Below are positions 7,053-12,081 of a stretch of 12,081 bases of DNA, one piece after another. The stretch is from contig JAEUJR010000096.1 of the NCBI GenBank assembly GCA_016793585.1, forward strand, positions 1 to 12,081, given 5' to 3'. Positions within the stretch are counted from its first letter, which is position 1; each line of letters starts with the position of its first letter. The notes beneath the pieces were generated by a model. That model did not search any database and had not been told where the DNA came from. It was given only the letters and a program-made list of their open reading frames with translations. A program made the position numbers and the translations under genes. The stretch comes from Archangium sp. Its GTDB lineage: Bacteria > Myxococcota > Myxococcia > Myxococcales > Myxococcaceae.

Positions 7053-7081
7053 TTCCCGAGCTCCGAACCGGCTCGTACCTT
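7053..7081 (+). promoter_or_regulatory. Possible promoter of the oxidoreductase gene
   Basis: TTCCCG (7053-7058) and TACCTT (7076-7081) are separated by 17 bases and resemble -35 and -10 elements, but each matches the sigma-70 consensus at only three of six positions. A weak promoter needing an activator would fit a LysR target, and transcription would start near 7088, leaving a short leader with GGGAG (7099-7103) before the ATG. Offered on spacing and position only. Confidence 0.3.
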
Positions 7082-7110
7082 GCGCGCACACTCGACACGG
7101 GAGCGCACGC

Positions 7111-7767
7111 ATGAAGCTCGCAGTCCTTGGCACTGGAATGGTTGGAGAGACGATCGCCTCGAAGTTGATCGAACTGGGGCACGAGGTGCGCATGGGCTCG
7201 CGCACCGCGACGAACGAGAAGGCGGCGGCGTGGGTGAAGAAGGCGGGCGCGAAGGCGTCGGCCGGCACCTTCGCAGACGCAGCGTCGTTCGGTGAGCTCG
7301 TCTTCAACTGCACGCTCGGCAGCGGCTCGGTCGAAGCGCTGGTGATGGCGGGCGAGGGCAACCTCGAGGGCAAGACCATCGTCGACATCTCGAACCCGCT
7401 CGACTTCTCGAAGGGCATGCCGCCGAGCCTGTTCGTCGGCAACACCGACTCGCTCGGCGAGCAGCTGCAGCGGCGCTTCCCCAAAGCCCACGTGGTGAAG
7501 GCGCTGAACACCATGAACTGCAACATCATGGTGAACCCTCGCCTGCTGCCCGACACGCACCACACCTTCCTGGCCGGCAACGACGCTGGCGCGAAGGCGA
7601 AGGTGAAGACGCTGCTGTCGCAGTTCGGCTGGAGAGACGACGAGGTGCTCGATCTCGGAGACATCACCAACGCCCGTGGCTGCGAGAGCGTGCTGCCCAT
7701 CTGGATTCGCGTCTGGGGCGCCACCAAGAACGGCGCGTTCAACTTCAAGATCGTCGCCGCGAAGTAG
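7111..7767 (+). CDS. NADP-binding oxidoreductase, F420-reductase-like family
   Basis: A 218-residue cytoplasmic Rossmann-fold protein, full length for the NADPH:F420 oxidoreductase-like family (COG2085). The N-terminal strand-loop-helix has the dinucleotide motif GTGMVG (7-12). After the second strand, MGSRTATNEK (about 28-37) places Ser-Arg-Thr in the loop that in this family reads the 2'-phosphate, favouring NADPH. DISNPLDFSKGMPPS (about 93-107) and VVKALNTMNCNIM (about 128-140) are conserved family stretches. Most bacterial members sit in organisms without F420 or have unknown substrates, so true F420 activity should not be assumed. GGGAG lies 7 bases before the ATG. The gene is divergent from LysR and bracketed by two inverted copies of a palindromic sequence, consistent with a regulated single-gene unit. 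Confidence 0.9.
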   Translation: MKLAVLGTGMVGETIASKLIELGHEVRMGSRTATNEKAAAWVKKAGAKASAGTFADAASFGELVFNCTLGSGSVEALVMAGEGNLEGKTIVDISNPLDFSKGMPPSLFVGNTDSLGEQLQRRFPKAHVVKALNTMNCNIMVNPRLLPDTHHTFLAGNDAGAKAKVKTLLSQFGWRDDEVLDLGDITNARGCESVLPIWIRVWGATKNGAFNFKIVAAK

Positions 7768-7768
7768 C

Positions 7769-7787
7769 CGTTCATTCCACGGTGGAA
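7769..7787. repeat. Inverted second copy of the LysR-type palindrome
   Basis: CGTTCATTCCACGGTGGAA matches 19 of 19 bases with the minus strand at 7016-7034, so the two copies are in inverted orientation about 735 bases apart. It starts one base after the oxidoreductase TAG. The right arm is shorter than in copy 1: the palindrome here is TTCCAC-G-GTGGAA, after which the sequence diverges (GAG instead of TGA). With no central loop and no T-run it is not a normal terminator. It may be a secondary operator for DNA looping, or one end of an inserted cassette. Confidence 0.75.
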
Positions 7788-7848
7788 GAGATGCGCCTGC
7801 GCCCGTCTCGATAGCCATTCACCGTCTCAGGCCTTACCCTGCCGCCTC

Positions 7849-8577
7849 ATGCCGACGGCGGTGGTGACAGGCGCAGGAATCAGGGTTGGCCGGGCGATCG
7901 CGCTGGCGCTCGGCGCGGCAGGCTTCGACGTGGTGCTGCACGCGAACCGCTCGGTCGAACCCGCGCTGAAGGTGAAGGCCGAGCTCGAAGCGCTGGGCCG
8001 CCGGGCGTGGGTCGAATCGGCCGACCTCGCTGACACCGACGCCGTCGCGAAGCTCGCGCAGCGCATTCGCGCCGAGCACCCAGCCCTCGAGCTGCTCGTC
8101 AACAGCGCCGCCGCCTACGCGCACGTCGACTTCGCCGACGTCACCCCTGCGCAGCTCGAGCTCATGTGGAAGGTGAACGTCGCGGCGCCGTTCTTCCTCA
8201 CACAGGGGTTGCTGCCTGCGCTGCGGGCCGCGAAGAGCGCCAGCGTCGTGAACATCACCGACATGGCCGTCTCGCACGCGTACACGTCGACGCACTTCTT
8301 CTCGCACTACCTCGCTGCCAAAGCCGGCCTCGATCAGCTCACCCGCTCGCTCGCGCTCGAGCTCGGGCCGGCCATTCGTGTGAACGCGGTGGCGCCTGGC
8401 CCCGTCGCGATGGCGGCCGAGACCACGGGCGAGCAACGCGACGACATCTTGAAGCGCATTCCCATGAAGCGTGAAGGCAGCCCTGACGACGTGGCGCGCG
8501 CCGTGGTGTTCCTCGCGAGCGCGCCGTACGTGACTGGCCAGACCCTGCGGGTCGACGGAGGCTTGAGCGTCGCATGA
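7849..8577 (+). CDS. Short-chain dehydrogenase, pteridine-reductase-like
   Basis: A 242-residue classical SDR. The cofactor motif TGAGIRVGRAIA (7-18) has the Arg after the Gly loop seen in NADPH-using pteridine reductases. NSAAA (85-89) is the conserved NxAxA element. The catalytic set is Asp138 (NITDMA), Tyr154 and Lys158 (YLAAK); Asp replacing the usual Ser is characteristic of the pteridine reductase/FolM branch. RVNAVAPGPVAM and the C-terminal VTGQTLRVDGG are standard. It therefore probably reduces a pterin, dihydromonapterin or related carbonyl, but the substrate is not proved. No Shine-Dalgarno precedes the ATG; a TACCCT hexamer at 7835-7840 could give a leaderless transcript. The stop overlaps the cheW start as ATGA, so this enzyme is translationally coupled to the chemosensory genes and may be part of their output rather than a passenger. 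Confidence 0.92.
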   Translation: MPTAVVTGAGIRVGRAIALALGAAGFDVVLHANRSVEPALKVKAELEALGRRAWVESADLADTDAVAKLAQRIRAEHPALELLVNSAAAYAHVDFADVTPAQLELMWKVNVAAPFFLTQGLLPALRAAKSASVVNITDMAVSHAYTSTHFFSHYLAAKAGLDQLTRSLALELGPAIRVNAVAPGPVAMAAETTGEQRDDILKRIPMKREGSPDDVARAVVFLASAPYVTGQTLRVDGGLSVA

Positions 8578-9032
8578 CCGACTCCGACGTTCAGCTCTGT
8601 GTGCTCGAGGTGGGAAACGAGACGTACGTCATCGATCTCAAGCGGGTCGACGAGATCCTCCCGGCGCAGAAGCCCACGCCCGTGCCACGCGCGCCCACCT
8701 TTCTCGAAGGCGTCGTGAAGCTGCGCGGTGAAGTCGTGCCCGTCGTCGACGTGCGCAAGCGCCTCGGCGTCGAGCCGAAGAGCGCAGGCACCCCTGACAA
8801 ACGCGTCAAACGTCGCGAGCGCATGGTCGTCTGCAAGCTCGGCCGCCGCCGCGTCGGGTTCCTCGTCGACGCCGTCACGCGGGTCATGCGCGTGGCCCGA
8901 ACCGAGCTGAAGCCGGCTCCGCTCACCGCCACGCCGGGAAAGAACCCGCACGTGCTGGGCGTCGTGGGTGAACCCGGGCAGCTGCGCCTCATGTTGGATC
9001 TGCTTTCGCTCGTGGGAGACGACGCATCATGA
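8574..9032 (+). CDS. cheW: CheW-like chemosensory coupling protein
   Basis: A 152-residue CheW, typical length. CheW links methyl-accepting receptors to the CheA kinase at the cytoplasmic face of the array. The N-terminal half has the two beta-barrel segments QLCVLEVGNETYVIDL (7-22) and VPRAPTFLEGVVKLRGEVV (37-55), including the conserved LRG Arg51 region that contacts receptor and kinase. PVVDVRKRLG (56-65) and RRVGFLVDAV (about 91-100) complete the fold; the chain ends MLDLLSLV, as in many CheWs. The loop at 66-83 is Lys/Arg-rich (KRVKRRER), more basic than in enteric CheW. It overlaps the SDR gene by four bases upstream and the HEAT-repeat gene by four bases downstream, both ATGA. No CheA or receptor is in the window, so the pathway it serves is unknown. 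Confidence 0.93.
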   Translation: MTDSDVQLCVLEVGNETYVIDLKRVDEILPAQKPTPVPRAPTFLEGVVKLRGEVVPVVDVRKRLGVEPKSAGTPDKRVKRRERMVVCKLGRRRVGFLVDAVTRVMRVARTELKPAPLTATPGKNPHVLGVVGEPGQLRLMLDLLSLVGDDAS

Positions 9033-10993
9033 GTTGGCTGGACTCCGACCCCGCAACCGAATCGCGCTACCGCACCGTCGCAGGCCTCGAGCCCGTCGCG
9101 ACCAGCTTCACCTCGCTCATCGAGGCGCTCTTCGACGAGAGCTGGCGCGTGCGACGCCTCGCCGCCGACAAGCTAGCCGCGGCCACCACCAAAGAATCGC
9201 TCGTCGCCTCGTTGCTCGAGGTGCTCTCGAAGCGAGGCCAACCCGGCGCACGCAACGCCGCCGCCACCGCGCTCGCGCACCTCGGGCTGACGGTGGTGAA
9301 GCCACTCGCGGAGCTGCTCCAGCACCCCGACCCCGATCAGCGGAAGTTCGCCGCTGACATTCTCGGAGAGCTCGGCCGCGTCGAAGTGTCGCCGGCACTC
9401 ATCGCCGCGCTCAAAGACGAAGATCCCAACGTGCGGGTCGCGTCGGCCGAAGCGCTGGGGAAGACCGGCGGGCCCGAAGCGCGCCGTGCGCTCGAGGTGC
9501 TGCTCGCCGAGCCTGACCCCCTGCTGCAGGTGAGCGCGCTCGAAGCGCTCACTGCGCTGAACGCGCCGCCGCCGCTGCCGTTGCTCGTTCCGCTGGTCGC
9601 CAGCCCGCTCACGCGCCGCAGCGCCTGGCGGTTGATCGGCCGCGTTCGTCACCGCTCCGCGTGGGTGCTCGTCGTTCAGGCCCTGCGCACGAAGAGCACG
9701 CGTGACGCTGCGCTGCTCGCCCTCGGAGGCGCCACCACCACCTTGTCGGCCGAGGTCGAAGCCGAGCTCTCGGTCGCGCTCGCTGGCGTCGAAGACGCGG
9801 TCTCGTGGCTGACGAAGTGCCTGTCGTCGGAAGATCTCGAGCGTCGCATCGGCGCGTTGCATCTCGTTCGCGCCGTTCGTCTGCCCGAGCTCGCGCCGCG
9901 GGTCGCTGAAGCCGCCGAAGGTGGAGAGCTCGCGCAGCTCTCGCTCGCGGTGCTCCTCTCACTTGGAACGCCAGGCCTCGTGGCGCTCCTCGAAGGCCCC
10001 ACGCCCGCGCTGCTGCAGATGTCGCGAGAAGGCCGCTCGGTCGCCAGCGAGGCCATCGTCGAGAACTCGAGCCCTCGTTTCGTCGCGGCGTTGACGTCGT
10101 TGCTCGACAGCGGAGAGGTCGAGCTCGCAGAGGTCGCGGTGCGTGCGCTCGGTCGGAGCGAGTCGGTTCAGGCGATAGCGCCGTTGCTCACCGCGCTCGC
10201 CGACGATGGCCTCTCTGCCAGTGCCTCACGCGCGCTCACGCACCTCGCGCAGACGTTCCCGCACGAGGTGAAGCAGGCGCTCTCCGAGAAGGTTCAGCAG
10301 CTGCAGCCGCATGTCGTGCGCGCGTGGGCCAACGTCGCTGGCACCGACGCGCTCCCGGTGCTTCGCCGCGCGCTGCACGACGAGAACGAAGCGGTGCGCG
10401 CCTCGGCCGCGCAGGTGGCCATGGTCGTGCCCTCCGAAGCGCAGGCGCTGCTCGGTATGGCGGTCGTCGACGAGTCGGCCCGCGTTCGACGTGGCGCCGC
10501 GCGCTCGGTCGCCGGGCTGGGCCCCGTGAAGGGCAAGGCGCTGCTCGAACGGCTGCTGGGCGATCGCGAGCCGTCGGTGCTCTCCCTCGCCGCGGCCGCC
10601 GCCATGGAGTGTGGCGCCACCTGGGCCACTGCGCGCCTCGTCGAGCTCACGGCCCACGCAGACTCCGCCGTCGTGCTCTCGGCCGTTCAGTCGCTCATGG
10701 TGCTCGGCGGTGCCGACGACGCCCAGCTCGCCCGCGTCGCTGCGCACCCCGATGGTGAAGTGGTGAAGCAGGTGCTGCAGGAGGGCTGCTCGTTTCCCTC
10801 GGTGCTCGCCCAGGCCGTGCGTTCGCTCGCCGACCCCCGGTGGGACGTGCGGGTCGCTGCCGCGCAGGCGCTGCAGGTCTCGGGCAACGCGAGCCAGCAC
10901 CTCGCCGCCCTCGAAGCCGCTCGCGCGAAAGAGACCGACCCCCTCGCCGACGACGCGCTGCTGGCCGCCATCGAGACGCTGAAGGCGCGGTGA
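9029..10993 (+). CDS. HEAT-repeat (PBS lyase-type) protein in chemosensory operon
   Basis: A 654-residue soluble alpha-solenoid. Roughly 30-residue units recur, with clear ones at about 35-50 (DESWRVRRLAADKLAA), 72-86 (PGARNAAATALAHLG), 99-116 (HPDPDQRKFAADILGELG), 131-148 (EDPNVRVASAEALGKTGG) and 161-178. After a more degenerate middle third they resume at DENEAVRASAAQVA, DESARVRRGAARSVAGLG, DREPSVLSLAAAAAMECG and, from 602, DPRWDVRVAAAQALQ. The Asp-x-x-x-x-Val-Arg-x-x-Ala-Ala pattern is that of PBS lyase HEAT-like repeats, which are protein-protein scaffolds; lyase activity is not implied. There is no signal peptide, membrane segment or enzymatic domain. HEAT proteins beside che genes are known in myxobacteria (Cpc7 of the M. 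xanthus Che7 system, from memory), where one acts downstream of a CheY. A similar output or scaffold role is inferred. It is coupled to cheW by ATGA and followed by cheR after 4 bases. Confidence 0.92.
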   Translation: MSWLDSDPATESRYRTVAGLEPVATSFTSLIEALFDESWRVRRLAADKLAAATTKESLVASLLEVLSKRGQPGARNAAATALAHLGLTVVKPLAELLQHPDPDQRKFAADILGELGRVEVSPALIAALKDEDPNVRVASAEALGKTGGPEARRALEVLLAEPDPLLQVSALEALTALNAPPPLPLLVPLVASPLTRRSAWRLIGRVRHRSAWVLVVQALRTKSTRDAALLALGGATTTLSAEVEAELSVALAGVEDAVSWLTKCLSSEDLERRIGALHLVRAVRLPELAPRVAEAAEGGELAQLSLAVLLSLGTPGLVALLEGPTPALLQMSREGRSVASEAIVENSSPRFVAALTSLLDSGEVELAEVAVRALGRSESVQAIAPLLTALADDGLSASASRALTHLAQTFPHEVKQALSEKVQQLQPHVVRAWANVAGTDALPVLRRALHDENEAVRASAAQVAMVVPSEAQALLGMAVVDESARVRRGAARSVAGLGPVKGKALLERLLGDREPSVLSLAAAAAMECGATWATARLVELTAHADSAVVLSAVQSLMVLGGADDAQLARVAAHPDGEVVKQVLQEGCSFPSVLAQAVRSLADPRWDVRVAAAQALQVSGNASQHLAALEAARAKETDPLADDALLAAIETLKAR

Positions 10994-10997
10994 CGTC

Positions 10998-11828
10998 ATG
11001 GCCGAGATGACGGCGGAACAGCTTCGACTGCTGCGCGACGTGTTTCAGAACGCGTGCGGCTTCGTGCTGCGTGACGATCTCAAGTTCATCGCCGAGCGCC
11101 GGCTGGCGCCGCGCCTCGAAGCCCTCGGCCTGCGCGACTTCGGCACCTATCAGCGTTACCTGCGCTTCGACCCCCGCGGCAAAGAAGAGCTCGACGTCGC
11201 GATCGATCTGCTGCTCCCACGTGAGACCTACTTCTTCCGCGAGCCCGCGCAGCTCACCACGCTCGTCGACGAGGTGATTCCCCGCCTCGCGCAAGACGCC
11301 ATCGGCCGCTCGCTGCACGTCTGGAGCGCCGGCTGCTCGAGCGGCGAAGAGCCGTACACGCTCTCGATGCTCATGGGCTCGCACCCGCTCTTGAAGGACT
11401 GGGACATCGACGTGCTCGGCACCGATCTCTCGCAGAAGGCGCTCTCGACCGCGCGGCACGCCGAGTACGGGCCGTCGGCGCTGCGCTCCACCACGCCCGA
11501 GCAGAAGGCCCAGTTCTTCGACCTCGCCGAGCAGGGCCGCGTGAAGGTGAAGCGCGAGTTCAAGGAGCGGGTGCGCTTCGGCTGGCTCAACCTGCTCGAC
11601 GCCGAAGGCGCGCGGCTGTTGCGCTCGATGGACGTCATCTTCTGCCGCAACGTGCTCATCTACTTCGACACCGAGACGCGCCGTCGTGTGGTGCAGCTCT
11701 TCTCGGAGCGCCTGCGTGATGGTGGCTACCTGCTGCTGGGGCACTCCGAGAACCTGTTCAGCCTCACCACCAAATTCGAGCTCGTGCAGCTCTCGGGCGA
11801 TCTCGTCTACCGAAAACCCCGGCTGTGA
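10998..11828 (+). CDS. cheR: CheR chemoreceptor methyltransferase
   Basis: A 276-residue S-adenosylmethionine-dependent protein-glutamate O-methyltransferase, standard CheR length, acting on cytoplasmic Glu side chains of chemoreceptors. The N-terminal helical domain (about 5-70) is followed by LLPRETYFFREP (72-83) with the conserved FFRE arginine. Motif I WSAGCSSGEEPYTL (109-122) binds the methyl donor, and GTDLS (141-145) supplies the acidic residue for the ribose. DVIFCRNVLIYFD (212-224) and GGYLLLGHSENL (242-253) are diagnostic. No C-terminal TPR or tethering domain is present. The ATG at 10998 follows the HEAT-gene stop by four bases; an ATG at codon 4 is an alternative. It pairs functionally with the CheB-like gene downstream for methylation-based adaptation. 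Confidence 0.96.
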   Translation: MAEMTAEQLRLLRDVFQNACGFVLRDDLKFIAERRLAPRLEALGLRDFGTYQRYLRFDPRGKEELDVAIDLLLPRETYFFREPAQLTTLVDEVIPRLAQDAIGRSLHVWSAGCSSGEEPYTLSMLMGSHPLLKDWDIDVLGTDLSQKALSTARHAEYGPSALRSTTPEQKAQFFDLAEQGRVKVKREFKERVRFGWLNLLDAEGARLLRSMDVIFCRNVLIYFDTETRRRVVQLFSERLRDGGYLLLGHSENLFSLTTKFELVQLSGDLVYRKPRL

Positions 11829-11872
11829 AGGTGCGCTGCTTCGCCGTTCTGTTGTAGTGCCCCGGCCGTCTC

Positions 11873-12081
11873 ATGCGTCTCGAACGACCCATTCGTGTGC
11901 TGGTGATCGACGACTCCCCGTCGAACCGGCGCGCCATCAGCCAGATGCTCGAGTCTGCGCCCGGCATCGAGGTGCTCGATCGCGCCGCCGATGGAGAAGA
12001 GGGCCTCAAGAAGGCCATCGCGCTCAAGCCCGACTGCATCACGCTCGATCTCGAGATGCCGCGCATCGACGGCTACTCGTT
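11873..12081 (+). CDS. cheB: CheB-like response regulator, 5' part (receiver domain)
   Basis: The first 69 codons of a gene cut by the window end. The start is the ATG at 11873. The visible part is a receiver domain: the acidic pair Asp13-Asp14 in [12 protein letters not shown], then the phosphoacceptor Asp59 in [13 protein letters not shown]. The LDLEMP-x-x-DG form after the acceptor Asp is typical of CheB methylesterases, and a place directly after cheR supports this; CheB would remove the methyl groups added by CheR, with activity raised by CheA phosphorylation. The catalytic methylesterase domain lies beyond the window, so a stand-alone receiver is not excluded. The gap to cheR is 44 bases, larger than elsewhere in the operon, with no visible Shine-Dalgarno. 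Confidence 0.8.
   Translation, partial: MRLERPIRVLVIDDSPSNRRAISQMLESAPGIEVLDRAADGEEGLKKAIALKPDCITLDLEMPRIDGYS

Noticed and set aside
6315..7775. Long minus-strand open frame overlapping the oxidoreductase and LysR genes
   Set aside because: It crosses two well-supported genes in other frames, its translation lacks any domain, and it would cover the operator region.
7013..7787. Insertion sequence or MITE carrying the oxidoreductase gene
   Set aside because: The repeats are inverted but no target-site duplication or transposase is visible and the gene's composition matches its neighbours; kept only as an alternative within the finding.
7791..7814. Seven-codon frame (MRLRPSR) right after palindrome copy 2, with a GGTGGAAG ribosome-like site
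   Set aside because: It echoes the layout at the LysR start, but coding sequence beyond the ATG does not match LysR, and such short frames occur by chance; mentioned only as a possible relic.
9029..10993. Phycocyanobilin lyase activity for the HEAT protein
   Set aside because: The PBS lyase label refers to the repeat type only; there is no phycobiliprotein context here.
1..12081. CRISPR array, tRNA, rRNA, phage or conjugative genes
   Set aside because: No spaced direct repeats, no tRNA-like cloverleaf and no phage, transposase or conjugation proteins were seen; genes fill nearly all of the window and no gene-free stretch exceeds about 101 bases.

Overview
The window is dense, high-GC DNA with 13 protein genes, almost no intergenic space and no RNA genes, insertion sequences or CRISPR array that I could see. 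It looks like a chromosomal segment of a myxobacterium (Myxococcota, perhaps the Myxococcus/Archangium group). Three things point there: a Gly/Ser-rich, Cys-rich lipoprotein; a chemosensory operon with a HEAT-repeat protein between cheW and cheR; and a eukaryote-like sphingosine-1-phosphate lyase. The assignment is inference from gene content, not from a marker gene.

Left part (1-4602). A minus-strand Cys-rich lipoprotein gene (2-919) is divergent from a plus-strand isochorismatase-family cysteine hydrolase (986-1528). The hydrolase converges, with a 7-base gap, on a two-gene minus-strand unit: an FGGY sugar kinase (3058-4602) followed directly by a PLP-dependent sphingosine-1-phosphate lyase (1536-3056). 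The lyase start lies one base after the kinase stop.

Middle part (4662-7848). A secreted Cys-rich protein of unknown function (4662-5708, minus) is head-to-head with a small Rieske ferredoxin-like protein (5707-6075, plus). The Rieske gene converges on a LysR regulator (6077-7009, minus) with a single base between the stops. The regulator is divergent from a small NADP-binding oxidoreductase of the F420-reductase-like family (7111-7767). A perfect 19-bp palindrome with a LysR T-N11-A core lies between these two genes. A second, inverted copy of the same sequence begins one base after the oxidoreductase stop. The pair brackets the gene and is the most unusual non-coding structure in the window.

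Right part (7849-12081). This is a plus-strand, probably co-transcribed chemosensory operon. A pteridine-reductase-like SDR gene overlaps cheW by ATGA, cheW overlaps a 654-residue HEAT-repeat protein by ATGA, and cheR follows 4 bases later. After a 44-base gap comes the receiver domain of a CheB-like methylesterase, cut by the window edge. CheR and CheB would set receptor methylation and CheW would couple receptors to a CheA kinase. The receptor and CheA are not in the window. The HEAT protein is a plausible pathway-specific partner, and the translational coupling ties the SDR enzyme to the same unit.
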